Assembly (NCBI GenBank): GCA_049890275.1
Contig: JBMHBT010000014.1
Coordinates: 62,001-126,000, forward strand
Length of the DNA: 64,000 nucleotides
Reading direction: 5' to 3'
DNA from: UBA7374 sp049890275
Lineage (GTDB): Bacteria; Verrucomicrobiota; Verrucomicrobiia; Opitutales; Coraliomargaritaceae
The notes under the pieces are model-generated. The model was not told the origin of the DNA, made no database searches, and saw only the letters and a program-made list of their open reading frames with translations. The position numbers were made by a program, and so were the translations under genes. Below are positions 46,189 through 55,046 of the stretch, in pieces (the first letter of the stretch is position 1; each line of letters opens with the position of its first letter).

Positions 46189-46902
46189 GTGAGTATGTCA
46201 CCTTATGAAAACCGCCTTATTGCAGAAGATTTTCGTCGTATTGCTTTAGTTGCATCGATCCATCCGGAATCAATTGATGCCCTTCCAGCGCTTCTTTCCA
46301 AAAAGCCCGATACGCTTTTAGCAGAACTCTCTGCAGCAGGGATCAATCAGCTGCAAATGTACGTACGAAAACTGGAAGGTCGTTCTTTCCTCTTTGTTTA
46401 TTTTGAGACCCAAGTTCTTGATCAGGAAGCAGCTGCGCAGCAATTAAAGAATAGCTCAGCATGGTGGCGCAAGGTGGAGGCGCATTTGATCCAGCACCCG
46501 CGTGCTTTGGAGAAAGACCTTCCCTGGCAACGGGCTGAGTTTATCAACGTCATAGCCAGTAATACGGACAGTGGTCGGGAAATCGGTCAAGCGATGGGTC
46601 TTCTCTCAGCGGTCCATTTAGAATCAGAACTTTGGTACCGTACGCTTCATCAGACAAACTGGCCGGGTGTCATTGATCAAATGAGGCGGAGTCATTACCA
46701 GAATTGGACAACATTTCTCCTCGAGTGGGAGGATGAGTTGTTTCTCTTTACGCACGTTGAATACCTGGGGTCTGATCAGAGCGCGGACGATGCTTTGATG
46801 GCAGCAGACCCTGTCACTCAACGTTGGTGGAAACACACAGAACCATGCCTCTACTCAGTCGTTGGCGAGGATTCTTCCTGGGCTTCTATGGATCGATATT
46901 AA
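46189..46902 (+). CDS. Tandem L-rhamnose-mutarotase-fold protein (RhaM-like, two domains)
   Basis: This 237-residue protein carries two RhaM-like ferredoxin-fold units. The first (about 14-105) ends in SAWWRKVEAHL and the second (about 130-225) in QRWWKHTEP; the double tryptophan is a family hallmark. The second keeps the LHQTNWPG segment, equivalent to the histidine-containing RHNPIWPE of RhaM, while the first has KKPDTLL there and has lost the histidine. Single-domain RhaM proteins are about 104 residues. Mutarotases of this fold speed anomer interconversion of L-rhamnose or L-fucose. Divergence from the aldose dehydrogenase suggests supply of its anomer. Start may be GTG 46189 or ATG 46195. 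Confidence 0.8.
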   Translation: MSMSPYENRLIAEDFRRIALVASIHPESIDALPALLSKKPDTLLAELSAAGINQLQMYVRKLEGRSFLFVYFETQVLDQEAAAQQLKNSSAWWRKVEAHLIQHPRALEKDLPWQRAEFINVIASNTDSGREIGQAMGLLSAVHLESELWYRTLHQTNWPGVIDQMRRSHYQNWTTFLLEWEDELFLFTHVEYLGSDQSADDALMAADPVTQRWWKHTEPCLYSVVGEDSSWASMDRY

Positions 46903-46940
46903 TTTTGTTCCAGATCTTTTTGGGGCACTGGTGTGAGGAT

Positions 46941-47576
46941 CTACACTTCGCAGTGTTCCTTTGCACGATTCAGTGCCTCCTTCGATTGTGCGGTAATAGT
47001 GCTCCACTCTTTGTTTGCAATTTGGGCCTTTGTTGCGAGCCAAGAACCACCAATGGAAAATACTTGTGGGAGGGCTAGATACGATCCCATGTTATCCAGT
47101 GTGAGGCCTCCGGTTGGGCAGAATCGAATGCCGAGATTAGTCGTGGGAGCCGAGATCGCTTTGAGGTGCTTGACGCCACCGGCAGCTTCTGCCGGAAAGT
47201 ATTTCAAATACTGACAGCCGGCTCGAATGGCCGATTGAATATCGGTCGGTGTCATCACTCCGGGAACAAAGGGCACATCCCGGCTCTGAAAATAGCGAAT
47301 CGTCTCCGGATCTGTGCCTGGTGCGAGCCCGAATTTACTTCCGGAATCGACTGCTATTTTTCCCTGTTCCGGATTGAGCAGAGTGCCGGCACCAACAAGC
47401 ATTTCCGGAAACTCATTTGAGATGGCCTCAATTGCCTGAGCCGCAGCTGCTGTACGAAAGGTAACTTCAATAATATTAATTCCACCAGCTAGCAGTGCTT
47501 CAGCCAGTGGCTTCGCATCTGCCGCGTCTTCGATTACGATGACGGGGATGACAGGGTATTTTTCGAAAAGGCTCAT
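46941..47576 (-). CDS. eda: KDPG aldolase (2-dehydro-3-deoxy-phosphogluconate aldolase)
   Basis: This 211-residue class I aldolase has E37 (IIEVTFRT) and the Schiff-base lysine K125 in YLKYFPAEAAGG, both at family positions, and the length is standard. It splits KDPG (or the galacto epimer) into pyruvate and glyceraldehyde-3-phosphate and is the end point of every sugar-acid branch in the window. It is the last gene of the thirteen-gene leftward run, 18 bp after uxaC, and converges with the mutarotase-like gene. Confidence 0.95.
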   Translation of the reverse strand: MSLFEKYPVIPVIVIEDAADAKPLAEALLAGGINIIEVTFRTAAAAQAIEAISNEFPEMLVGAGTLLNPEQGKIAVDSGSKFGLAPGTDPETIRYFQSRDVPFVPGVMTPTDIQSAIRAGCQYLKYFPAEAAGGVKHLKAISAPTTNLGIRFCPTGGLTLDNMGSYLALPQVFSIGGSWLATKAQIANKEWSTITAQSKEALNRAKEHCEV

Positions 47577-47594
47577 AGTTCGGATGTGTTTTCT

Positions 47595-48989
47595 TTAGAG
47601 ATTAAAATAATTCTTTGCGTTGTTGTAGCTGATAGCAGCAATTGTATTTCCGATCGGTAGAGTCGATGGGATCTGACCGCGTTCCATGTCGTTGCCCAGT
47701 ATATTGCAGAGAATACGACGGAAGTACTCGTGCCTCGGATAGGACATCAGGCTGCGCGAGTCGGTAAGCATTCCAATAAATCGTGAAAGCAGACCGAGAT
47801 TAGAGAGGGCATTCAATTGCAGAGTCATCCCTTCCAGTTGATCCAGAAACCACCATCCGCTGCCAAATTGAATTTTACCCGGCACGCCTGTCTCGAAAAA
47901 ATTACCACACATGGTAGCAAATGGGTAATTCTTTGAAGGATCGAGGTTGTAGAGGATTACCTTGGGTAGTTTTTTGCGGTGAGATAATTCTCCGAGTACA
48001 GTGCTCAGTCCTATAATTTGAGCGACATCGTCGATCGAGTCACAGCCCAGATCGGAGCCGCTGGAAGCATGGAGTGCGCGGTTGACATTACGAATGGCGC
48101 CGAGGTGCAACTGCATGACCCAATTCTTTTCATGGTAGCATTGACCGAGCCAGGTTAGCAGGAAGCCTGTAAATGCATCTGCCTGATCGCTACTCAGCTG
48201 GTTTCCATTTCGGGCAGAAGAAAAAATGGAGGCTGCTTCCGCTTCGCTGGCGATGACTTCTGGGCAGGCGGCTATCCCATGATCTGAAGCAACGCAACCA
48301 AGCGACGCGAAGTGATCGATGCGTTGGAGTAGAGCCTCTTGCAGGCCGTTTAGGGTGGAGCAATCAATGCTACTGACGGATTCCAGTTGATCGACCCAAC
48401 TGTTCCAACTCGCTCCATTTGCTAGCGAGTATGCTTTGTCGGGGCGAAAGCTGGGTAAGACTGTAGCCGGACATTGCGAACCGACGAGGCTTTGGTGGTG
48501 TTCCAAAGTATCGGTAGGGTCATCAGTCGTTCCGATCATCTCGACTTTGAAGCGCTTGAGAATGCCCCAGGTCGAGAGGTTTTCATCCGCCAATGCAGCG
48601 TTTGCCTGATCCCATATTTCTGAAGCCGTGTCCTCGTTGAGTAGGGTATCGATATTGAAATATCGTTTTAGTTCTAGATGCGTCCAGTGATACAACGGAT
48701 TACGTACCGTGTAGGGGACCGTGCGGGCGTAGGCCCTAAACTTATCATAGGGGTCCGCTTTACCTGTGCAGCATTCTTCGTCTTCTCCATTCAACCGCAT
48801 CGCGCGCCATTTGTAATGGTCGCCGGCCAGCCAGATTTCGTGCAGGTTCTTGTAGCGTTTGTTTGCGGCAAGGTCTGCCGGATTCAAATGACAGTGATAA
48901 TCAATGATTGGCTGATCTTTCGCATAGGTATGGTAGAGCTCACTGGCCCTATCTGTTTCCAGCAAAAAATCACTGTGAATGAAATCCAT
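47595..48989 (-). CDS. uxaC: Uronate isomerase
   Basis: This 464-residue protein of the amidohydrolase superfamily has the metal-binding HxH pair H32/H34 in DYHCHL and the UxaC signature DYKWRAMRLNG-type segment (HYKWRAMRLNG). It interconverts D-glucuronate with D-fructuronate and D-galacturonate with D-tagaturonate. Length is usual for the family. It links hexuronates to the fructuronate reductase encoded five genes upstream. It lies 17 bp from kdgK and 18 bp from eda. Confidence 0.95.
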   Translation of the reverse strand: MDFIHSDFLLETDRASELYHTYAKDQPIIDYHCHLNPADLAANKRYKNLHEIWLAGDHYKWRAMRLNGEDEECCTGKADPYDKFRAYARTVPYTVRNPLYHWTHLELKRYFNIDTLLNEDTASEIWDQANAALADENLSTWGILKRFKVEMIGTTDDPTDTLEHHQSLVGSQCPATVLPSFRPDKAYSLANGASWNSWVDQLESVSSIDCSTLNGLQEALLQRIDHFASLGCVASDHGIAACPEVIASEAEAASIFSSARNGNQLSSDQADAFTGFLLTWLGQCYHEKNWVMQLHLGAIRNVNRALHASSGSDLGCDSIDDVAQIIGLSTVLGELSHRKKLPKVILYNLDPSKNYPFATMCGNFFETGVPGKIQFGSGWWFLDQLEGMTLQLNALSNLGLLSRFIGMLTDSRSLMSYPRHEYFRRILCNILGNDMERGQIPSTLPIGNTIAAISYNNAKNYFNL

Positions 48990-49006
48990 AAAAATGCTTT
49001 CGATCC

Positions 49007-50116
49007 TCAGCGATCAACACGGGCGCCGCCACCACCGAGCAGTTTCTCCACTTCCTGCAGGCTGGCCATGGTTGTATCTCCAGGTGTCGTCATTGCCAGT
49101 GCGCCGTGAATGCATCCATAGCTGACCGCCTGTAGGGGATCATTGTGTTGTAAAAACCCGTAGATCAGGCCACTGGCGAAGCTATCTCCGCCACCGACAC
49201 GATCGTAGATCTCGAGGATTTGATCTCCTTGGAATTTGCGGATCGGTTCGAAGAACTGCCCCTCGTGCCAGACGAGTGCGCTCCACTCGTTGAGCGTGGC
49301 CGTCTTGGCATTTCTCAAGGTTGTGGCGGTGGCCTTGAAATTTGGAAATTCCTTTACTGCCTGTTCGATCATACGCTTGAAGCTAGCCTCTTCAATATGA
49401 GTGAGGTTCTCATCTGTGCCTTCCACTTCAAAGCCGAGACAGGTGCTGAAATCTTCCTCGTTACCAATCATGACGTCCACGTATTTGGCAATCTCGCGGT
49501 TCACTTCCTGGCATTTTTCCAGACCGCCAAAGTCTTTCCACAAGGAGGGGCGATAATTGAGATCGTAGCTCACAATGGTGCCGTATTCCTTGGCGATTTT
49601 AACGGCTTCGATGACGGTTTCCGGAGTTGTGTCGGAAAGCGCGGCAAAGATTCCACCAGTGTGAAACCACTGTACACCCAGCTTGCCAAAAAGATGATGC
49701 CAGTCGACGTCTCCAGCCTTAATTTGGCTGGCTGCAGTGTGGCCACGGTCGGGCGTACCACGAGCACCCCGTATACCATAGCCTTTTTCTGTGAAATTCA
49801 GGCCATTGCGCACGCTTCTGCCTATTCCATCATAGTCTTTCCACTGAATGAAGTCCGTATCCACACCTCCCTGCAAAATGAAGTCCTCAATGAGACGACC
49901 AACCGGATTATCTGCCAAGGCCGTAACGACGGCTGCTTTTAAGCCAAAGCAACGACGCAAACCGCGGGTGACGTTATATTCACCGCCACCTTCCCAAGCA
50001 TTGAATTGGCGCGCGGTGTGGACGCGCCCATCACCCGGATCGAGGCGGAGCATAACCTCGCCAAGAGATACACAGGCGTACTGACACGTTTCAGGAGATT
50101 TAATTTCTAAGGACAT
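49007..50116 (-). CDS. kdgK: PfkB-family 2-keto-3-deoxygluconate kinase
   Basis: This 369-residue ribokinase-fold kinase has LGEVMLRLDPG at the N terminus, a substrate loop around EGGGEYNVTRGLRR, and the anion-hole/catalytic motif DRVGGGDSFASG near the C terminus. It phosphorylates KDG to KDPG, the substrate of Eda two genes on. The order kdgK-uxaC-eda supports this over other PfkB sugars. ATG 50116 is chosen because the longer frame overlaps the preceding gene; the resulting gap is 17 bp. Confidence 0.9.
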   Translation of the reverse strand: MSLEIKSPETCQYACVSLGEVMLRLDPGDGRVHTARQFNAWEGGGEYNVTRGLRRCFGLKAAVVTALADNPVGRLIEDFILQGGVDTDFIQWKDYDGIGRSVRNGLNFTEKGYGIRGARGTPDRGHTAASQIKAGDVDWHHLFGKLGVQWFHTGGIFAALSDTTPETVIEAVKIAKEYGTIVSYDLNYRPSLWKDFGGLEKCQEVNREIAKYVDVMIGNEEDFSTCLGFEVEGTDENLTHIEEASFKRMIEQAVKEFPNFKATATTLRNAKTATLNEWSALVWHEGQFFEPIRKFQGDQILEIYDRVGGGDSFASGLIYGFLQHNDPLQAVSYGCIHGALAMTTPGDTTMASLQEVEKLLGGGGARVDR

Positions 50117-50133
50117 GGTCAATTGAGTTCTGT

Positions 50134-51198
50134 TTATAGAGTGGTGGTTCCGCATTCAGCGGCAATTTCATTAAAAGCGGCGATCTCAGCATCGGAGAAG
50201 AGTAGTCCGCCCTCGGCTTCTACCTTTTCAGCCCATTGCGCTTCTAGTTGTCCGGGCAACAGGCAGTTTTCATTTCCGTGGCCGAGAATATCTTCAATGA
50301 CCGCTTTGATATTGGCAGATTGATTTCGTCCGGCGGCAAAAGCACCCGCATTGATTGCATCCGGATGAATGACTTGAAAGTAGAATGCAGGTGTTTGCTT
50401 TTCATTTTCGACGGCATCCCGGCAACGCAAGGTAGGCAGGCTTCCACCGATAAATGCGGCGACAATTTCATTGATCAGGGAGAGGCCGTATCCTTTATGC
50501 GCGCCGAAGGGAACCAGTGCATTTACCTTGGAAGCGTCTGTAGTGTACTGCCCCTCGGAGTCAACAGCAGCACCCTCGGGTAAGGCGGCACATTCACGAG
50601 CGAGTTGTTGGACCCGGCCCATGGCGATCACACTCGTTGCCCAGTCAATGACGATGGGGAAGCCAAGCGCCTCTGTTGTGGGGAATCCCCAACTGTGTGG
50701 GTTGGTGCCAAGGGTTGGGTAGATGCCCTTGAAGGGGACGACTTCTGCCAATGCTGCGGTACAGTTTGTATAAGCGATGTAGCCGCGCTTCGCTGCATCC
50801 ATTACATAGCCGCCGCCCCAGAGATAATGGAAGGCATTATCGACTGATACCTGACCAATCCCATATTGATCGGCGAGTTCAATTGCTCGATCCATTGCTG
50901 CATAGGCAGTCGCCTGGCCAAGTTTTTTATTGGCATTCCATACCTCGCTGGCTGCAAATCGGTTCTCAATGATTTCAATTTCTGCTCCAGGCACACAGCC
51001 ACCCGACGCACTGCCGAATAAATGATCGAGATGCAGCGCCTTGATTGCGTTGTGGGTACGTATGCCGTGTCGTGCAGCGTATTCTGAGAATCGAGCGGCA
51101 GCATCAGATTCAGATTCGTTGTAGCCGCGGTGCATGTAAGCCGCTTTGACTAGTTCATTGTGTGCAGCAGGTGAGATTGGTTTTAGTATTTCAGGCAC
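50134..51198 (-). CDS. Ldh2/MDH2-family NAD(P)-dependent oxidoreductase
   Basis: This 354-residue protein belongs to the malate/L-lactate dehydrogenase type 2 family (members include ureidoglycolate dehydrogenase and YiaK, 2,3-diketo-L-gulonate reductase). Visible are the N-terminal helical SEYAARHGIRTHNA, the LGTNPHSWGFPT nucleotide-loop region, VIDWATSVIAMGRV, and PFGAHKGYGLSLI. The family's catalytic histidine lies in a S-H-G motif; here it is THN. A sugar-acid reductase role is favoured by the operon; lactate oxidation after lactaldehyde is an alternative. Confidence 0.85.
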   Translation of the reverse strand: MPEILKPISPAAHNELVKAAYMHRGYNESESDAAARFSEYAARHGIRTHNAIKALHLDHLFGSASGGCVPGAEIEIIENRFAASEVWNANKKLGQATAYAAMDRAIELADQYGIGQVSVDNAFHYLWGGGYVMDAAKRGYIAYTNCTAALAEVVPFKGIYPTLGTNPHSWGFPTTEALGFPIVIDWATSVIAMGRVQQLARECAALPEGAAVDSEGQYTTDASKVNALVPFGAHKGYGLSLINEIVAAFIGGSLPTLRCRDAVENEKQTPAFYFQVIHPDAINAGAFAAGRNQSANIKAVIEDILGHGNENCLLPGQLEAQWAEKVEAEGGLLFSDAEIAAFNEIAAECGTTTL

Positions 51199-51209
51199 GA
51201 TTCTTGGAG

Positions 51210-52190
51210 TTAAATGATAGCTTTCGGTGCTGGGCAGTCGTTCACTTGTGCATGAGGTGCCTGACCGCGGAGAAGCATGAGTAGGTTTTCTGTCGCTTTG
51301 GTTGCTTGACGAATAACACTCTCATGAGTGCGTGATCCGATATGCGGCGTCACAATACAGTTGGGTGCGTGTAGCAATGGGTGCTCTGCTGGTGCCGGCT
51401 CTTTGTCGAGCACATCTGTGCCGTAGCCACCGATATCTCCATTGTGCAAGGCCTCGACGATGTCTTTCATCACCACAAGTTCTCCGCGTCCGCAATTGAT
51501 CAAAACGGCACTGTCTTTCATGGCTTCGATACTGCTTTTGCAAATCAAGCCATCGGTCTCCGCTGTCAGATTTGTGTGCAAAGAGATAAAATCACTTTGT
51601 TCGAGCAGAGGTGTCAGTTCCTCGGCACGTGGAATATTATGTGCTGCGGCAAACTCCTCCGGCCAATAAATATCATAGCCTATCACATTCATGCCAAATG
51701 CCAGCGCGCGACTGGCGACTTCCCGTCCAATCCGACCCATACCGATAATTCCAATTGTCTTACCCGCTATTTCATGACCGGTTTGACGCTTCCAAAGACC
51801 TTCTTTCGTCCATTGCACATGGTCGATGAGTTGCTTGCTCAGCGATAGCATGAGCATGAAACAATGTTCGGCCACCGTTGTATGGTTGACGCCCGGAGTA
51901 AAGGCGACCGGGATGTTTTTGCTTGTCGCGTAGTCAACGTCGATTTTGTCGACGCCGATACCGTACTTGGCGATGATTTTTAAGCGCGGTAAGGATTTAT
52001 CAATGACCGCTTGGCTGATTTCATCGTCACCGCAAAGAAAGGCATCGAAATCACCCGCAAGTTCGAGCATTCGCTCTTCGCTCAGCGGGCCGCGCTCTTT
52101 GACGATCTCTGCCTTTGAACTGGCGAGCAGTTCGTGGTGAGGACCCGGTGTATCCTGGTAAGAAGTCGTTGTAAGAAGTATACGTGTCAT
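51210..52190 (-). CDS. D-2-hydroxyacid dehydrogenase (SerA-like, without ACT domain)
   Basis: This 326-residue enzyme has the NAD-binding GMGRIG, the catalytic arginine in INCGRGEL, glutamate in DVLDKEPAP and histidine in VTPHIGSRTH. It lacks the C-terminal ACT regulatory domain of serine-pathway SerA, so a catabolic hydroxyacid or ketoacid substrate such as glyoxylate, tartronate or a sugar-derived acid is inferred. Short spacers (11 and 14 bp) tie it to the Ldh2-type and SDR genes. Confidence 0.88.
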   Translation of the reverse strand: MTRILLTTTSYQDTPGPHHELLASSKAEIVKERGPLSEERMLELAGDFDAFLCGDDEISQAVIDKSLPRLKIIAKYGIGVDKIDVDYATSKNIPVAFTPGVNHTTVAEHCFMLMLSLSKQLIDHVQWTKEGLWKRQTGHEIAGKTIGIIGMGRIGREVASRALAFGMNVIGYDIYWPEEFAAAHNIPRAEELTPLLEQSDFISLHTNLTAETDGLICKSSIEAMKDSAVLINCGRGELVVMKDIVEALHNGDIGGYGTDVLDKEPAPAEHPLLHAPNCIVTPHIGSRTHESVIRQATKATENLLMLLRGQAPHAQVNDCPAPKAII

Positions 52191-52204
52191 AGGAAAGTTT
52201 TTGT

Positions 52205-53017
52205 TTAAACACCTGTATAGATACCAAAACCACCATCAATGTGGATGATTTGCCCGGTGATAAAGTTGGCTGCATCGGACAAGAGGAAATGGATGGCTCC
52301 ACAGACTTCATCGGCCTCGCCGAATCGGCCCATCGGTGTCTTGTCGACGATCTGCTTGCCTCGGGGTGTCGGGCTGCCGTCTTCGTTCAGTAAGAGCGCG
52401 CGGTTTTGGTCGCCGACAAAAAATCCGGGGCAGACGGCATTGACTCGAATCTTATCGCCATATTTTTGCGCAAAGTCTGTCGCCATCCACCGAGTTAGAT
52501 TGTCGACCGCTGCTTTGGCGTTGGAGTAACCCAGAACACGGGTCAGTGCCTGAGCGGAGCTGGCAGATGAAAAGTTTATGATGACGCCTTTGCCCTGTTC
52601 CGCAAAATAGGCGCCAAAGACGAGTGAAGGGAGGAGGGTACCTTGTAGGTTTAGTTTGAGTATCTGTTCATAGGCGTCTGTTTCCAGATCAAACACGGTT
52701 TTTTCAGGAGATATAGTCGCTCCGGGCATATTCCCTCCGGCGCCGTTGATTAAACCATCGATCTTTGAAAATTGATCGACAATCGCGCTGAGTGTCTTCC
52801 CCAGCGCAACTTTATCGGTAACATCGCATGAGAAACCGGCTGCCTGATCACCAAGCCCTTCGGTTGCTTGATCCAATTTGGACTGGCTTCGGCTGATAAA
52901 AGCTACTTTAGCGCCCTGTTTGACGAGGTGCTGTGCGGCAGCTCCTGCAAGGGCACCGGTAGCACCGGTCACGGCGTATACTTTACCTGATAAGTCAAAA
53001 GAATTCATAGTCGGCAT
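52205..53017 (-). CDS. uxuB: SDR-type D-fructuronate reductase (mannonate oxidoreductase, Bacillus UxuB type)
   Basis: This 270-residue SDR has the motif TGATGALAGA, NGAGGNMPGATI, catalytic SSAS and YSNAK (YxxxK), and the UxuB-like C-terminal pattern GDQNRALLLNEDG, TPMGRFGEADE and DGGFGIYTGV. It closely resembles the SDR mannonate oxidoreductase of Bacillus, which reduces D-fructuronate to D-mannonate. Mannonate dehydratase, needed to reach KDG, is not in the window. Start may be ATG 53017 or ATG 53008. Confidence 0.85.
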   Translation of the reverse strand: MPTMNSFDLSGKVYAVTGATGALAGAAAQHLVKQGAKVAFISRSQSKLDQATEGLGDQAAGFSCDVTDKVALGKTLSAIVDQFSKIDGLINGAGGNMPGATISPEKTVFDLETDAYEQILKLNLQGTLLPSLVFGAYFAEQGKGVIINFSSASSAQALTRVLGYSNAKAAVDNLTRWMATDFAQKYGDKIRVNAVCPGFFVGDQNRALLLNEDGSPTPRGKQIVDKTPMGRFGEADEVCGAIHFLLSDAANFITGQIIHIDGGFGIYTGV

Positions 53018-53081
53018 ACTGTATTCGGTGCTACGTGATTGCCAAGGTCAATCACTGCACAACGGCGAATAGTTGGATAAT

Positions 53082-54152
53082 TTATGATTGGTTAAAGTCT
53101 GGAGTCACTCCACCGGATGCACTCGACTGATAGGCTGCTTCAACGACTGCCATTGTGTTGACAACATTTTCAACACTTGTCGGCAGGGTGTCGGAAGAAC
53201 CTTCAAGATAACACATGAGGCTTGCCATTGTTCCGATAAAAGCATCCGGAAACCAAGATCCGTGGAGGGTTTCTTCGACCCACTCGGGTTCGCTGTCCTG
53301 GTGAAGCAGGCAGTACTCGAATTTATCTGCAGCACCATCCGGATAATTCATAAGCAGCCCCATTCTGGCTTTTATAGCTCCTTTGGTGCCTTCCCACTTA
53401 ATAAAGCTTTCTTGGTTATCCGGACCAAAATCGTGGTCATGGTTAATACTCAAGACTGCCCGGCAAGCGTTGCCATAGTCCATGATCAATCCTGTTCGGG
53501 TCGAAGACATGGGCTTTTCTGGATGCGCTACCGTCTTTGCCATGACGGAATCCGGATTTCCGAGAAAGGAACGCACAAGATCGATATGATGGACGGAGTG
53601 TTGGGCAATTTCCAATCGAGGATGAAATTTAACGTTGGGAAAAAGGTCCCAGGGAGTTCGTACGGAGACCCGGATTTCCATATCGTAGATCTCACCGATA
53701 CTTTGACTGTCAATCAGTTTGCGTGCAGCCAGTACATAGGGGGCAAAGCGCAGTTGACAGTTAATTGCCGCAACTATCTTTTTCTCCCGGCAGACTTGGA
53801 GTATTTGCTGTGCTTCTTCAAGAGAGTCGCCCATCGGCTTTTGAATGAGTACCGCAGACCCGTCTGGTAGTTTTTCTAGTGTGGGCACAAATTGTGCGGG
53901 CATCAAAGTGAGGTCGTATACAGCATTTTCGGGAGCGGCCTCGATGAGTTCTTCAACCGTATCGAAAACCTCGCCTATGGTGAATTCCTGAGCGAGAGCT
54001 TCCGCTCTTGAACGTGTACGATTTGTTATGCCTGCGACTGAAAAGCCAGCTTTTGCATACGCTGGTAAGTGTGCATCGCGTACTATGCCTCCAGCGCCGA
54101 TGATATAGATTGGGCGCATGTTTAGCGGGAGTTGCGGTGCGTGTTCAATCAT
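53082..54152 (-). CDS. Gfo/Idh/MocA-family oxidoreductase
   Basis: This 356-residue protein has the N-terminal dinucleotide motif GAGGIVRDAH and the (alpha+beta) C-terminal domain of the family. The signature EKP is changed to QKP (VLIQKPMGDS), keeping the functional lysine. SVRTPWDLFP and the HSVHHIDLVRSFLG segment carry the expected catalytic histidine region. Substrate is unknown: sugar or inositol-like hydroxyl oxidation fits. The start ATG 54152 overlaps the upstream lactonase-like stop by 4 bases; a second ATG at 54119 is possible. Confidence 0.85.
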   Translation of the reverse strand: MIEHAPQLPLNMRPIYIIGAGGIVRDAHLPAYAKAGFSVAGITNRTRSRAEALAQEFTIGEVFDTVEELIEAAPENAVYDLTLMPAQFVPTLEKLPDGSAVLIQKPMGDSLEEAQQILQVCREKKIVAAINCQLRFAPYVLAARKLIDSQSIGEIYDMEIRVSVRTPWDLFPNVKFHPRLEIAQHSVHHIDLVRSFLGNPDSVMAKTVAHPEKPMSSTRTGLIMDYGNACRAVLSINHDHDFGPDNQESFIKWEGTKGAIKARMGLLMNYPDGAADKFEYCLLHQDSEPEWVEETLHGSWFPDAFIGTMASLMCYLEGSSDTLPTSVENVVNTMAVVEAAYQSSASGGVTPDFNQS

Positions 54153-55012
54153 GCTTCAACAAGGGGTTGAAGCTTGTAGATTCGTTCAGCGTTCTTGTGA
54201 AGAAGTTTGGCTTGGTTTTCTTCCGATTCTCCGGCCAGGATTTCCCGGGTTGTGGCTACCCAATTTTGTAAATTGGAAGTGATCGTGACTAGTGGCCAGT
54301 CGCTGCCCCATACGACACGATCCCATCCGAATATCTCAATGGCATGCTCGATGTAGGGTCGTACTGTTTCGGTATTGGCACTGTCTTCCGGGCAGTATGC
54401 GAGTAAGCCGGAAATTTTACAGGCGACATTGGGTAGTTTTGAAATTTCTTTGATTGCAGAGGCCCAAGAGGCGTAGTCTCCACCATTGATTTCGGGGACG
54501 CCGCAGTGGTCGAGTATGAATTGTACTTCAGGGCAGGATTTGGCAATGTCAGCCGCCATCGGTAGTTGTTTTTCAAAAACGCAGAAGTCGAAGGGCAGGT
54601 TGTATTTTGCCAGTCGTTGTAGGTTGGGGACAAAGGCGGGGGTTTGTGCGGTTCCTTCCGGAGCAACGTGCAGGATACGACGCAAGCCCTTTACTTTATA
54701 ATCCGCTATCGAGTCCAGATAAGCAGCAAAATCTTCTTCTTCGGGTCGACAATTGACAATCAAGCCTTGGATCAAGGAATCCTCAGTCCGGCTCATGTCA
54801 TCGACAAATTTTGTTTCGTTATGCCAGTTCAATCCGTCCGGAGTGGCTTCCATGAAGACAGTTGCTGCGATGCCGGTACCCTCAATTGCTTTCAGGTAGT
54901 CTTCATAATGAAAGTTCTTTTGGGCAAGCTGTGGAATATCGTTTGTCCAAGAGTAAGGCCAAATATCGGCATAGACCAAGTGTTGGTGCGTATCAATGAT
55001 TGGAATGCTCAT
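54149..55012 (-). CDS. Amidohydrolase-2 family sugar-acid lactonase (L-fucono/L-galactono/L-rhamnono-lactonase type)
   Basis: This 287-residue TIM-barrel protein has the metal-binding pair H9/H11 in DTHQH, LIVNC, FILDHCG, and GSDWPL near the end, the pattern of COG3618 lactonases. Family members open L-fuconolactone or L-rhamnonolactone. In this window it would hydrolyse the lactone made by the AKR at 45073-46080, giving L-galactonate or L-fuconate. ATG 55012 is chosen because the longer frame overlaps the aldehyde dehydrogenase gene. Confidence 0.85.
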   Translation of the reverse strand: MSIPIIDTHQHLVYADIWPYSWTNDIPQLAQKNFHYEDYLKAIEGTGIAATVFMEATPDGLNWHNETKFVDDMSRTEDSLIQGLIVNCRPEEEDFAAYLDSIADYKVKGLRRILHVAPEGTAQTPAFVPNLQRLAKYNLPFDFCVFEKQLPMAADIAKSCPEVQFILDHCGVPEINGGDYASWASAIKEISKLPNVACKISGLLAYCPEDSANTETVRPYIEHAIEIFGWDRVVWGSDWPLVTITSNLQNWVATTREILAGESEENQAKLLHKNAERIYKLQPLVEA

Positions 55013-55046
55013 AGTTATTGGGGGTTTAAATTTTTTGTGGAGAGTC

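Noticed and set aside
49220..49942. 240-residue plus-strand frame inside kdgK
   Set aside because: It is antisense to a conserved kinase and shows no family pattern.
53088..53870. 260-residue plus-strand frame inside the Gfo/Idh/MocA gene
   Set aside because: It is a shadow of a conserved oxidoreductase with no motif of its own.
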